Below, one piece after another: positions 12,377-23,935 of a stretch of DNA of 64,000 bases. The stretch's first letter is position 1. Each line of letters starts with the position of its first letter. Under the pieces are notes generated by a model. The model saw only the letters and a program-made list of their open reading frames with translations. It had not been told where the DNA came from and searched no databases. A program made the translations under genes and the position numbers. The DNA is from Nymphaea colorata (taxonomy: Eukaryota > Streptophyta > Magnoliopsida > Nymphaeales > Nymphaeaceae), in NCBI RefSeq assembly GCF_008831285.2, contig NC_045142.1:24241300-24305299 (forward strand), in the 5' to 3' direction.

Positions 12377-12384
12377 TATATAAA
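12377..12384 (+). promoter_or_regulatory. TATA box of the EF-hand gene
   Basis: TATATAAA lies 94 bp before the ATG in GC-rich flanks and is followed by a CT-rich leader (12402-12450) typical of plant 5' UTRs. Confidence 0.8.
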
Positions 12385-12470
12385 CGCCCCGGAGCGCTCT
12401 CCTCCGTATCACCCTCTCTCTCTGTCTCTGTCCTTCCCTCTCTGTCTCTTTGCTGGAGATTCCGATCGCT

Positions 12471-12959
12471 ATGTGTCCCTCCGAGAGGTATCCGCTTTCG
12501 GCGGCCGCCGGAAAACCAGATCTGAGGGACGCGTTCGTGGTGCTGGACGCGGACGGGGACGGGCGGATCGGGCCCGAGGATCTCAGGGCGGCGGGGTTTG
12601 TGGACGAGGAGGAGATAGGGACGATGATATCGGTGGCGGACGCGAACAAGAACGGGTTCGTGGAGCTGGAGGAGTTCGAGAAGGTGCTGGGGCCGGCCAG
12701 GGCCGGCAAGGCGGCGGGGCGGCGGGTGATGGATGAGGCTTTCCGGGTGATGGATCGGGACGGGGACGGGGTGGTGGGGTTCTCGGACCTCAGGGAGTAC
12801 ATGAGCTGGGCTGGGGTGCCGGCGAGCGACAAGGAGATCAGGGCGATGCTGCGAATGGGCGGCGGGGACGGGACGAAGGGCGTCTCCTGCGACGACCTCG
12901 TGAGGATCCTCACCGTGGGTCTGGACAGGGGACCTTTCGGGTTGGGAGGCGCGTTTTAA
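12471..12959 (+). CDS. CP1-like EF-hand calcium-binding protein (calmodulin-like)
   Basis: This intronless gene encodes 162 aa. Three canonical EF-hand loops are visible: residues 26-37 (DADGDGRIGPED), 57-68 (DANKNGFVELEE) and 95-106 (DRDGDGVVGFSD). A fourth, near 130-141, has lost the first loop Asp and is probably inactive. Such proteins are cytosolic or nuclear calcium sensors that change shape on Ca2+ binding and act on partner proteins. The start MCPS and the DADGDG loop at residue 26 resemble Arabidopsis CP1 (about 160 aa), so I call it CP1-like. This is from memory of the family, not a search. The ATG at 12471 is the first after the TATA box and gives the usual length. Codon third positions are strongly GC-rich, unlike the AT-rich surroundings. 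A (CT)n tract follows in the 3' region. Confidence 0.92.
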   Translation: MCPSERYPLSAAAGKPDLRDAFVVLDADGDGRIGPEDLRAAGFVDEEEIGTMISVADANKNGFVELEEFEKVLGPARAGKAAGRRVMDEAFRVMDRDGDGVVGFSDLREYMSWAGVPASDKEIRAMLRMGGGDGTKGVSCDDLVRILTVGLDRGPFGLGGAF

Positions 12960-13581
12960 ATCTTTTGATTGTTCAGCTCTCTCGCTCTCTCTCCCAAAGA
13001 GAATAACCCCGTATTATCGTTTCTCACCAGTGAAATCTCTCTCTCTCTGTCTCTCTCTCTCTCTCTCTCTGTAGAAAGCAGACAGCTGAACTCATGTTAC
13101 CATTTTTCATTATGGTGCAATCTTTCCCTCTCGTCGTCTGAGGGATAAAAAGAAGATACCAATTTGCCAACGTTATTCAGTATGATTGTTCAGCGTCTTT
13201 TCTCTCTCTTTCTCAAAAAGAACAACTCCATCTCCATTTTTTTACTATGGTGAAATCTCCTCTCACAAAAAAAGGCAAGTTAGCTTTCCACAAGAATGAA
13301 AGGGCCGTTGTGCAAATTGAATTGAAAAAAGAGGATGCCAACATTGCTTGGGTCATTTTGCAGAATAAAATAACGATGATGTCATTTTCAGAAGAAAGGG
13401 TAGAAAAGTGAGGCTCTTATAAACAACGCAAAATCTTGACCACCAAGTTAACTATATATATGCGTATATATACTACCAAATCACTATGAGTATTCGTCAA
13501 CATGAAATTTAAGATTTGAAGGCCAAACCAACCGAGAAACAGGAAGTTTTCACAAACAAGGTGTGAAGGTCCAAGGGCAGA

Positions 13582-13620
<39 letters not shown>
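13582..13620. repeat. (TA)n microsatellite
   Basis: About 39 bp of alternating AT with one C interruption. Confidence 0.95.
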
Positions 13621-15022
13621 AGTATCCGCTTTTCACTGCTATGCTTCCAGAGTGTATTTTTTTTCCTTTTTCCAATTTCTTAAATTACTTTAAAATCTCT
13701 AAATTTAGTTCTACAAATAAAATTATTAATAAAATTAGCCGACACTCCTTTCTATTATAATAAGAAATAACACTAGCTTTATGCCCAAAAGCTCAGGTTT
13801 TTAAATACTATTCATACAAGTTCGATATCGTTTAGTAATATTAAACAAAAAATTGGGGCCTAAATGAAAATCTCAGAGGTGTTGATTTAGATTGCCACGG
13901 TTCAACCGTCCAAGCCATGAGGTTTGAGAAACAGATTAATGGGGCAGGTGTGTTATTTCATTTTCATTTTTATTTTTTTATATATTGATTACAAAAAAAC
14001 CTGATAGAAGGACAATGCTCGTAGTCAATTGAAAAGTAAGGCCAATCAATTGCATATCATTAGGTAGTTGGGCCCTTTCACCGTCACATGTAAAAGGCTG
14101 AGAAACTCTTTTACTCTTTAGACAACAAAGTGAGAATAACTCGGACAATATAGACAAAGTTAGAACTCGATCCGGCGTCTCCAACTTACCACCCTTTAAA
14201 TTCTTTCTCGCGTACCACACGCTTACCACCACAGGTGGTAAACTAATGAAGCTTAAAAGCTCATAATTCACAAAGATTTGCAGCAACGGACCACTACAAA
14301 ATGATGTTGCATATTTTCCAATCCATCTAACTTCACTACAGACGCAAATGGTTTTATATACGATTCATTTAATTAGGTAAAGCTAAAAAGGCAAAAAAGT
14401 CCATAACGAATTAATGGTCATTCTCCCTCTGTTAGCAGCGGGAAAAAGCTCACTGAACTTTCTAAAAAAGTGTGTCTAACAATATGAAAAACTTCCATGG
14501 CACTTATAATTTTCAAAATCTAAGGGTTGCTTTTGAAAACTCCCTTTTCATGTTATCATCATCATGCTTTGAAGGCCTTTTCAGAGACCTGGGCCACAGC
14601 ATACCTAAACCCATGTTTTAATTTTACAAAATGGCTAAGATGGTCTAATTCGAACTACATCTGGTAAGTTAGCAAACTTGATCCATATGAAATATTGGGT
14701 CTAATGAGAATTTTGAAAAATGGTATCACAGATTCAGAATGGATCTTCAAGATGAAGCAATAAAAACTACTTTTAGAAATGGGATTCAAAAATCTCAGCA
14801 AATGAAGCCAGCTCTAATAGGAGAACACAACCTCATTCTAGTTTAAGATCATACCTGTGAATAGTCACTTGACTAGGATAGATCCAACCACATTTGATCC
14901 ACCTGTTGGCATCTGTCGTCCCCTCTGTCACATAGGTGAGAGGTGCGGGTGCCGGAGCGGTACATCCCTAAAAATTTAAGTGCATTTAAGTGCAGCCAAA
15001 ATATTTCTTTGTGATTATTAAT

Positions 15023-15028
<6 letters not shown>

Positions 15029-15065
<37 letters not shown>
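15029..15065. repeat. (TA)n microsatellite
   Basis: About 37 bp of uninterrupted alternating AT. Confidence 0.95.
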
Positions 15066-15067
<2 letters not shown>

Positions 15068-15751
15068 AATTAAGAAATTTAGAGTATACACTACAGTCTA
15101 TATACTCTACAGTACACACTTTATGGATAAATTATATATGAACATTATATATTACATACTTATAAGTTATAATGTATTGTGTATATGAATGTAACATGTT
15201 AAGCATTAACATGCTTACAAAGTACAAACATTAAACAAGTAAACAAAACACATAAATTGTAAAAAAAATGCTAAACCCTTTTTTTAAAGTTAAAAATTTT
15301 TAAAATAAAAATATCAAAAAAGGACGAAAATGAGCTTGACATGGTTTGACCGCACCCGACTCTTGTTGACTTGTGTTGGGTGCGAATCCGAGCCGCAGCT
15401 GCACCCACACCGAATCGTGTCAACACGGGTGCGGCAGTCACTTTGCAGTCTGTGTGACTTAGGTCATTCCCATGTCCACAAAGATAAAAAAGAAAAAGAG
15501 CAGAAAGAGAAGAAACAGTTGCATATGTTGTTAAAGTGGATAATAATGACATACTTTTTTTTATTCCCTTGGAATTATAGGAACCATCATCGTTCACATA
15601 TTCATGGACAACAAAGTATGTGGTTGATTCCCTTGTCCTGAAGATGCTTTAGGCCATTTGCTTGACGGCTAAGAGAAGATGTGGAAGTATATGCTGCTCA
15701 GATCATGCCAAGTGGCACAACACTACTGGTAGAATAAGAGGACTAGGCATC

Positions 15752-18700
15752 TTAGAGAAGATCTATTCTTCCATTCTCCACAAGTGCCTTGATAGATTTG
15801 TACCGCAGGATGTATAGATCATCAGCAACCAGGTCCACAATTTCCTCTCCGCTGCCAGCCACGTGATGAAGACAGATTAAAATATCACATAGCCCGTTTG
15901 TGTGCAAATATTGTCAAGTGCAGACATACACATGCATAAACACATAGAAGGAACGGACGAAGGAAAAAAATGCGGAAGCAGCAGCATAACCATCAATTGA
16001 GCTGATCAACACTACCTGCCCTGCTTGATCAGCAAGTTTTCTTTCTTTTGTCGATTTTGTGCTAAATGACAAAGCCCTTTAAGGACCAGACCACATAATG
16101 GGTGTACCTCTTGAAAAAACCCCATGTGAGTTTCATAAGGCATCAAAGAAGGTCTTTAGCTTAACATTTCCCTCTTACCACCAGCTCCCCACATATGGTG
16201 GTCTGTACAGTTTTATAAGTTAATCAGAGATTCAGAATACTAGGCCCACAGCACACTGATCCTTGTGATTATGTACTTCTACAACCTGCCGTAGAGTTCA
16301 AATCAATCCTCCATTTGTAGATTGATTGAGTCAGCATGAACAGAAATAGACGACCCTAGACTACAGAACTTAATCTCTTCTTTTGAACAGGAAAGGGCAT
16401 CTAACTCCTAGTTCACGCGGAATATTCAGCCCGTTGAATCCATTGGCCCTGATTCTCCTGAATCTTGTTTCCTAAGGATTCAAACACTCTACAATCTCCA
16501 GCCGCATTTTGAGATAGGGGAACAATTTTGTATATTTTTTATTTCAGATGATTACTGATACATATTTGAGATCCCAATTCATGTACGGACATATAAATTG
16601 AGATATATAGGAACTTACTGAATTTGAGAGAAAAATAACGTTGATCAGCTGGTCAAATATTTCAACCCATCTCAACCTTTTGATATCTCTACTGATGAGA
16701 GGGACAAAATATGCACAATTTACATAATGGAAAAAACATAATTAGGTGATATAAATACCCAGACCATCTATCATGGATGAAGTCATAATAATAGCTTAAA
16801 CTAATTTTATGACAGGTCATGTAAAAGTTTAGCCTTAGACACATAAATTTCAAGACCACCAATCCGCAGTTTAACAAGATATTTTTCCAAGTCAGTTACT
16901 CGCAAATCACGTGGCATGATCAGAACAGTGGGAAAAGGAACTGATAAAAACTTACTAATCATCCAGCTGGAAGGATCCAATGGAATCCCGACTCTTGCAA
17001 AAGACAAAAGTGTCCAACCGAGGCTCAGGAACTGCAGAATAAAAGCCAAAGTCAGTAATATATTCGATCAGTATTTTATCATATGTTACTAATATGCAAA
17101 CGTGGAAAAAAGTAAGCATCCAAATTGAGATATTGACAAAAAGTGATAAGATCATGAGAACAGACTAGTCAATACAGCGATAAATGTACACAAGGTGAAT
17201 AAAGAAAAAATACGCATAACTGTAGGATGTAGCTCCGTAAAGACATGTAAGATCATTCAGATAAAACAAACCATTGACCCTGGGTTTCGTGAATAACAGC
17301 CATAGCATCAGATACAGGATAAAGTGTAATGTATGCTCCAAAAAAAATTCAGAACTGTTCAGAAAGTACACAAAAAGGAAAAGAAACCAAACCGATGGTG
17401 GAGCATCATAGAATGGATGCCAACATGCTGCCAAATGAAAAAGGGTTCATCTGTTTGAGAGGGAATGACCTTTCTCATCTTCTTATACTCGTGTATCAAC
17501 CAATACTGAGAACTGTTCAGCCAGAGAATGCACAGAAGTACATCCAGTGAAAAAAAACCAAAGCAGTGGAGAAGCATCAACCAACTAATGCCAAAGCAAT
17601 GTCAAATGAACAACTAAAGGCTCATTCTTTCATGAAGGGACCAAACAACCTTTCCCATTTTTTTGGCATATACTCGTACCATCATATTAGCAGTGAGATA
17701 AGAGGGGTTTAACAAGGGGAGAGACATGAACGAAAGTCATGCGAAGATGGAGATGGGGAGAGAAAAAAGTTTCGGAACCACCATCACCAACTCAGGTTTT
17801 TGCCATTTTAATCAAGATGATCACTTCAAGCTTGATGGAAAATTTTCGAGCTTTCCAATAAGTTCACCATTCTTTCTTCTAAACACCAACTAAGAAAGCA
17901 GGTCTTAATTGAAAATTTCCATTTGTTGGAGCTCTTTAATTAAGTCAAACCTGTAGCTAGAAACAAAAGGCATGCAGATGCAACCGTGAGACAAAATGCC
18001 CCAAGAGATGGAGGTGTGGGCTGCTATTGCTAGGGTCGTGTGTTACATCATTGACATGCCAAGGAACCGCATTATGAAGTGTACCATTGAAGTATATAAA
18101 CTCCAGCATGGTGAGGTCTGCTTGGTTCTGTAGGCAAAGCTTGCAGAAAATAATAGAGGCCTTGGAAGCAATCATGAGGGATCAGATCCTAGGCTGCATA
18201 TATTAATAGAGGGCAGATTCTTAAGAACAAGCACATAACAGAATTTTCAGATGTATTTAGATCTGAGAGTTTAATGTGGCTGTTGCTTGCAAGTGAAGTA
18301 CAGCCATTGGGATGGCAAAAGCTAGGGACTACATGTACGAAAGCTTCAGCAACAACAACAATCCTGCAAAGAGGTTTAGTCTATGATGAAGTGCCTACAT
18401 TAGTAGCATTAGTATTTAAACAACTAGTTGATTTTTCTATTTCAATTAGTGACATCCTAAACGTGCATCCTCTAATAACATTAAAGACTACTATGGCCTT
18501 AATACAACATTCTTACAACCATAACATCACCAAACAATCAAGAAACGGCATCTTCCAATTCAAGGTGCGGCATAAGCTATAGGGAAAAGGATGATGATTC
18601 CAACAAATTCACAAGTGGAACAGGCAACTAAAAGTACCCATGTCGATATCTTCACTGGAGATGGACTGCTTCAATATGGACTGATAGCCATAAGGCAATT

Positions 18701-21151
18701 TCCCCAGCACAGACTGTTCAAGATGTTTTTCCAGGATGTCTGTACACCTGAACAACACCATCAGATTATATCAAAACAAGAATGTGGGGAAGATGCATGA
18801 AAATTTTGAGATAGGTTAAGAGTAACAGATTTCACCTTGTAGCAAAGTTCTGTTCTGTCTTAGAGAGCCTATTCCAAAGATTACTCTTACAAATGTGAAA
18901 CACATGCTTTTCAATCTGTAAAGTGAAAAAATAAGAACCAATGGAAGTTAACCACAGGTTTGAAGAGAAAATCTAGACAACAGCAGATAGGTACCTTTTG
19001 TAGCCTAATCCTGAGATAGGACCGCAAAATGAACAATGTGGAAATCTAGACAACAGCAGATAGGTACCTTTTGTAGCCTAATCCTGAGATAGGACCGCAA
19101 AATGAACAATGTACGGTCCAAATCCATGCGAAAAAGCGATAACATGAGATCTTCAGTTCCACCACCAGAATAATTATCGATGATATCTTCCTGAAAAGGT
19201 CCAATCATGAATATGTAACATCACCAGTTCCATGCCTAACAAAAGATAGCATATGGGGGAAGAAAAGAAGCCGCCTTAAATTTAATGCCATATTTCCACA
19301 TGAAATAAGACTAGGAGCAGTTTAGATAAAACGCCGCACACTCAAAATATCATGAACCATTGTTTGGCAGTCAAATATGGTACTTTCTGAAAGCTAATCT
19401 CCTTCTAGCTGTCATGTTTAAATATGAATGTTCAAATAGACAGCATAACATCTTGAATCTTGCATGTCTTAGACAATAAAAGAGATATGTAGGTTCATAT
19501 ACTATAGATTCATAATGACTTACATCTATTTCCCTATGTAACATCAGTTATATAGCTTTTAGGCGTCCATCCATAAAATGCATAGACAAGGGATAACAAA
19601 AACAACATTTTTGTGATATGAATGCATTAGATAAATGAGAAAAGAAAGTCCTGAGTAACAGTCAAAACTGTATCATCAAAATGGCCACCAACCTATTGAG
19701 ATTAGTACCTATGCCAGATAACCAGATGAAACAACATTATACGTTATAAACTCCCATATTCAAGCATAAATTTCCAAATCATCCAGCACAAATTTACCCA
19801 ATTTTCGTTGGCTGAAGAAGGCAGGTTAGCACTTGTGAATAAGTATATAACTTGGCTAATGGAGTAAAATGGTCTAATATCACTCAGTTGTCACCAAGAT
19901 AGTTTAACTCTGCAGCGCAGAATTCTGACCCAGGAAAAACTGCTTCCTAACTTCTATGGAATCTCACCGCCACAATGTAAGCAAATGTGTGTCAAAATTG
20001 ATTTCTGGAAAATCATAGATTTATAGTCCAGGTCATAATCAAGTGAAATACATCATGTCAGCAGTAATTTACCTACAACAGTGCGGCAATCTCTACCACT
20101 GCTCTTAAGTCCACAATTATCCTTTTAACCTGTAGTGTTCATGCTACAAAGTCGCCCATTCGTTCACCAAGAAACAACTATGGACGATGGTTTCTCTCAT
20201 TGTCACAGTTCATTACCTTTAGTCCGCTCCTGTTTTACGAATATCTTCAGTAAAGTTGGGCCATCCACAACAAGATCCTGATACAGACTTCAATCTTTAA
20301 ACAATCAATACATGGTATTCAAATCAATAGTTTCAGAACTTCTGATAATCAGTTCGAACTAGGAACCCTATCCATAAAAGCTGATATCAAGCTTAGGCAA
20401 CCGCCGAACTGAATTAAATCGTTGAATTCCATGGAATGATCGAAAACAAAGTGCCATAAATCAAAACACAACAAATTTAACTGACAACGAATCAATGGAT
20501 GTAACAACTGAAGGTTTTAGTCCATGATACTCAAAGTTGGCAATTCAACGGGTAGGCGTTCCAAATTGATGCAATTAACGCGAGGAGATAATTCATACGC
20601 CAAACACATAGACACAGAATTTTTTCCACACATGGCTTGCTGAATTCGTTTCTAATATTTTTCACAAGTTGGTTACAACAACAAAAGCATCACAACAGTT
20701 TTATGCATCACTTCTGCGCGCCGACCCCCCCCCCCCCCCACCCCAAAAAAAAAAAAAGCTATGAATAAATTTGGGTTAGTACGAGAAGTATGAAGACAGA
20801 AACAGTTCAACTATCCTACTTTCCCATGATAAGCACCCGAATTCAAACGCCTTCCTCAACAAAGAGTCAAGATGATAACCAATTGCAATTCTCGTAATAA
20901 AGAAATTAGATGCCCAGTCCGCAGGTTCTAGAAACCAAACTCACTCTCGATCGGATTTGTTCGCGGAAGGTCTCGACCAACTCTTCCTCATACTGGAGAA
21001 TCTCCGGGGCCGCCTTCTCGTTCCTCCACGCGCGCTTCAGCATCTCCACGCCGGAGGAGGAGGACGGCGACGAAGAAGACGCGGGATCGATGGTCCCCAA
21101 CAAATCGTCGGTCCCCGAAAAATCGTCTCTGGATGAAGAAGAAGCCGCCAT
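15752..21151 (-). CDS. SLD5: DNA replication complex GINS subunit SLD5
   Basis: SLD5 is one of the four GINS subunits (SLD5, PSF1-3) that, with Cdc45 and MCM2-7, form the replicative helicase in the nucleus. I assembled six coding exons on the minus strand with GT-AG introns: 21151-20945, 19190-19068, 18915-18836, 18747-18638, 17031-16956 and 15851-15752. They join in frame to 231 aa, close to the usual plant length of about 220. Landmarks in order: a Ser-rich N-terminus, LKRAWRNEKAAPEILQYE (residues 38-55), MDLDRTLFILRSYLRIRL (exon 2), FHICKS...FATR (exon 3), YQSILKQS (exon 4), VPEPRLDTFVFCKS (exon 5), and the C-terminal domain DDLYILRYKSIKALVENGRI (exon 6). Introns are 1,754, 152, 88, 1,606 and 1,104 bp. 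Exon 2 is followed by a partial tandem copy of its own 3' end, and intron 4 holds another duplication. Two E2F-type sites lie upstream. Confidence 0.95.
17350..17680. repeat. Diverged tandem duplication in SLD5 intron 4
   Basis: Two copies of about 160 bp (17350-17507 and 17508-17680) share AGAACTGTTCAG, AAACCAAA, GGAG.AGCATCA, TGCCAAA, GACC/CAACCTTTC and TATACTCGT in the same order. They are well diverged, with many small indels. Confidence 0.8.
18968..19113 (-). repeat. 73-bp tandem duplication of the 3' end of SLD5 exon 2
   Basis: The segment from AAATCTAGACAACAGC through AAAATGAACAATGT occurs twice, 73 bp apart. The upstream copy (in gene orientation, 19113-19041) is part of real exon 2 with its donor at 19067. 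The downstream copy (19040-18968) lies in intron 2 and keeps the same donor sequence but has no acceptor. Use of the second donor would add 73 nt and shift frame. Confidence 0.92.
20725..20758. repeat. Poly(C)/poly(A) tract in SLD5 intron 1
   Basis: A C-run of about 15 followed by ACCCC and an A-run of about 13. It is prone to length error in sequencing. Confidence 0.9.
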
Positions 21152-21224
21152 TGCTGTCCAAACAAAAGCTCAGTTCGGGCTCCGATCCCTCTCTCTCTCT
21201 CTCGATTGACAATGGACAAAAAGA

Positions 21225-21233
21225 GGCGGGAAA
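21225..21233 (+). promoter_or_regulatory. E2F-type site upstream of SLD5
   Basis: GGCGGGAAA (TTTCCCGCC on the gene's strand) matches the E2F/DP core. It lies about 75 bp upstream of the SLD5 ATG, possibly within the 5' leader. Confidence 0.7.
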
Positions 21234-21330
21234 CGCTTCCGGCAAATTAGAGTTCAGGTAGAGAAAGGACGACGAAATGGAGGCGAAACGGATCCCCTTG
21301 CTTCTCAAACTCGAGTTAGGGCAAGGAAAC

Positions 21331-21350
21331 TTCCCGCCAATAGCGATTGG
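21331..21350 (-). promoter_or_regulatory. E2F-type site and paired CCAAT words upstream of SLD5
   Basis: TTCCCGCCAA (21331-21340) is a canonical E2F element (TTGGCGGGAA on the gene's strand), 180 bp before the SLD5 ATG. It overlaps CCAATAGCGATTGG (21337-21350), which carries a CCAAT box on each strand. E2F control is known for plant replication genes. Use here is an inference. Confidence 0.75.
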
Positions 21351-23047
21351 ATTCAGTTTGAATTGCGGAACCGATCCGTTGATATCGGGCCGGGACCTTC
21401 AGACCAGGGTAGGGTATGACCCGATATCGACTTCCTACCGTGCATGCAATTAAACTAAAACCGGGTCCACCATGAATTAAGCATAGGGTCCCTAATTTTA
21501 AAGAAAATTCTACTAAACGTGTTTAAGTTTTGGCTTTTTTTATTTAGCTAGTTAAAGAAAGACAAATAAAATATCTAAAAATTTAAGCGTGTTTTTGTTG
21601 TTTAATCAAAACATGAGCATATTTTTATAAAAGAATTCTAGTTTTTAACGTGAGGCACGTTTTAACCTGTTTTTGTTGTTTAATCAAAACATGAGCATAT
21701 TTTTATTAAAAAAACTATAGTTCTAAACTGCACATAATATTGTACCCATTTGATCTTGAAGTTGGTCATATGTCTTATATATATATATATATTCATCACC
21801 ATATTATTATAATACATTATTCATTAAAAAGCTATCAGGACTTTAGTAAGGCCAATAAACTCAAATAACCACAGTAAGAGACAGCCACATTAAATATGCG
21901 GCCAATGTACATCACTTAGTACAATTCTTCCACTCTATCTTTTAGCACAATTAAATGTGGCTTATAAAAATCCCACTGCCATCAACTTATCACTCTACCG
22001 GTTATGTTGTGTCCCCTACATAGAAAACTTAATTTATAACAGTCCCAAACACAACACATTGATTTGTTAAAAAATAAACATTCTCTAACAATGTTGGTAT
22101 GTCAAATTCATCGAAAAAAGATATTCTAATTCATTATTCAAGCAATTAATATTAAATTTTCTACACATAAAATGGGGAATGTCAATAAATAGGAAAATAT
22201 TGTAACCGTGGAAGTATGAAATACTGAATCCCTAACGGGGTTGACGCAACACGTAATGCATGATGTTTGGCTGGTAGGTGGTTGGTATCCATTTTGAACT
22301 CTCAAAAAGTTGACTTGTTATATTACAAGAGATGGAGCACTAATAAGCGAGTTGAAGTATAGTGAGAGCATCACCTCAGAACATCGAAAATAAGCATAAT
22401 ACCTTGAGGAGATTGAAAGTAAGGGTGAAATTTTGACAATTGTTGATCAATATATGAAATACTCCTCCTACTTACACAATATTTATCAACCTTATAAAAA
22501 TCGGCCATAATCGATAGATTCTAATTGATAAGTTGCAAATCAGTTCAATTTACATGCCATATACAATACGCTTTTAGTGTTGTATTACTTGTCAATAAAT
22601 TTAAGTTATTTAACATATTATTTTATTTTTGCATACTGTTCTATTTTATTTTTCAAATGTGCACGAAATAATATTTTCTCCGTATTCACAATAAATATAT
22701 TGGCCGATTTGAATTTAAATTATAATTTGGATATCGCCGGTATTTATCATAGTTGACGAGCCCAAATGTGCAAAACGTTATCTTGACTGCGAGTGGTAAA
22801 ATGATATTCTGATGCATGCCTAAGGTGCTTTACGTAATGCAGAAACGGTTTTTTTTTTTTCTTTTTTTTTGTTTAAGGCTAAAAGCGTAATGCATGATTA
22901 AGGTGCATTTGTTTGAATAATGAAAAAATGAAGGTGCTTTTTCCAAAATTTTATATGAAATCTGTTCAATCCAGATACATGATCGCTGGATCTGGATCTG
23001 GATCTGGTGCACCCTGTCATATTTCGGATCGGGTTTTTTACGCCAAT
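21351..23047. other. Intergenic region between SLD5 and the unknown gene
   Basis: No gene is seen. A 40-bp block beginning GTTTTTGTTGTTTAATCAAA is repeated about 78 bp apart (21591 and 21669). A short (TA)n lies near 21778-21791. The ATCTGG hexamer repeats near 22988-23005 immediately precede the next gene. Confidence 0.6.
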
Positions 23048-23935
23048 ATGGCGAACTTCGGAGTTTCTCCGGGTAGGGTTGTTGTTACGGATCTGACCCG
23101 CAGACCTGCACATAAATATGGTAGATCCGTTCTGAATTTCCCGCGCAGCATGACTCCTTCCCCAAGGAACTCCCGCAAGGCCACCGTCCGTAGGTTGATC
23201 GATACTCCGGCGAGGAAACCAGACGTCGGCCTGTCAGCGACGCCGGAGACGCCTCCAGAAAATGTGCGTCCAGAATTTTCTTCGAGCTTCCTCTTTTGGT
23301 TCAGTGTTACCGCGAAATTTCTTTTCCGATCGTCAAGAATGTACGGGTTTGATCATGCTTGACAAGGAAATTCAAGCCCGATCGTCAAGAATCAGCGGCA
23401 TTTCTTCTGATCCACAGAACGGGAGGAATTTCCTCCAAACTTTTGCAAGTTCTTCCGGAATCCGATTGAGTTTTGCCTTATTGATTCCTTAATCGGACTC
23501 TCTGTCGTCCCTATTGTAACGCAGGGACTCGTCGCCTGCTGGGAAGCGGAGGCGTTTGAATCGCCTGAAGCGAGCGAAGGAACTACCTCGGCTTCGGAAA
23601 TTGTCGCCGGTGATCAAGATGATATCTCGATCATTGATCGAGGGGAGAAAGTCAGTGATCGTGAGCTTAAAACCGTCCTCCGGGTAATGCAGAACGCTCG
23701 AGTCCAGGTAATGAACTCGTCGGACATTGACAAGCGCTCGAAAAAGTGCCTGGACGCCATGATCGGGGCAATGCTGGATGATTTTAGTCACATATCCGAA
23801 GAACCGTTCAATGTGGACTATCGGGTCTGTGCGAAGGTCGTCTTAGTCTACTCCATGTTTGCTGTAGTATTCTCCATATTCTGGTTTCGGTATTCAGGTA
23901 GTGAGAGTTTCTCTCCTGGTCTGCCTCCTACCTGA
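23048..23935 (+). CDS. Unrecognised protein, predicted tail-anchored, two coding exons
   Basis: I do not recognise this family. Exon 1 (23048-23263, 72 codons) starts MANFGVSPGRVVVTDLTRRP and holds a basic, Ser/Thr-Pro-rich stretch (MTPSPRNSRK, SATPETPPEN). A GTGCGT donor and the acceptor AACGCAG join it, phase 0, to exon 2 (23525-23935). Exon 2 reads GLVACWEAEAFESPEASEGT and then an acidic stretch. A probable helical region follows (SDRELKTVLRVMQNARVQV, then KCLDAMIGAMLDDF). A hydrophobic segment VVLVYSMFAVVFSIFW (about residues 177-194) lies near the end, giving about 208 aa. A second donor, TCAG|GTAGTG near 23897, could instead end exon 2 earlier. The plan (soluble phospho-site-rich N-part, single C-terminal membrane span) suggests a tail-anchored membrane protein. 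The ATG context AATATGGC is fair. Moderate confidence that it is real; function unknown. Confidence 0.55.

Larger units (their letters stand above)
12960..15751. other. Intergenic region with CT and AT tracts
   Basis: The start is probably the EF-hand 3' UTR, with (CT)n at about 13038-13071. (TA)n tracts lie at 13582-13620 and about 15029-15065. No gene is supported; open frames at 13978-14286 and 15271-15641 show no recognisable domain. The last bases before 15752 are the 3' side of SLD5. Confidence 0.6.

Noticed and set aside
12299-12913. 204-codon minus-strand open frame across the EF-hand gene
   Set aside because: It is the antisense shadow of a GC-rich coding sequence; Ser/Pro-rich with no motif.
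13978-14286. Minus-strand frame beside an oligo(T) run as a LINE fragment
   Set aside because: No reverse transcriptase or RNase H motif can be seen, and the T-run alone is not enough.
22913-23047. N-terminal extension of the unknown tail-anchored gene
   Set aside because: It reads through a GGATCT hexamer repeat and AT-rich sequence. The ATG at 23048 begins a segment that looks protein-coding.
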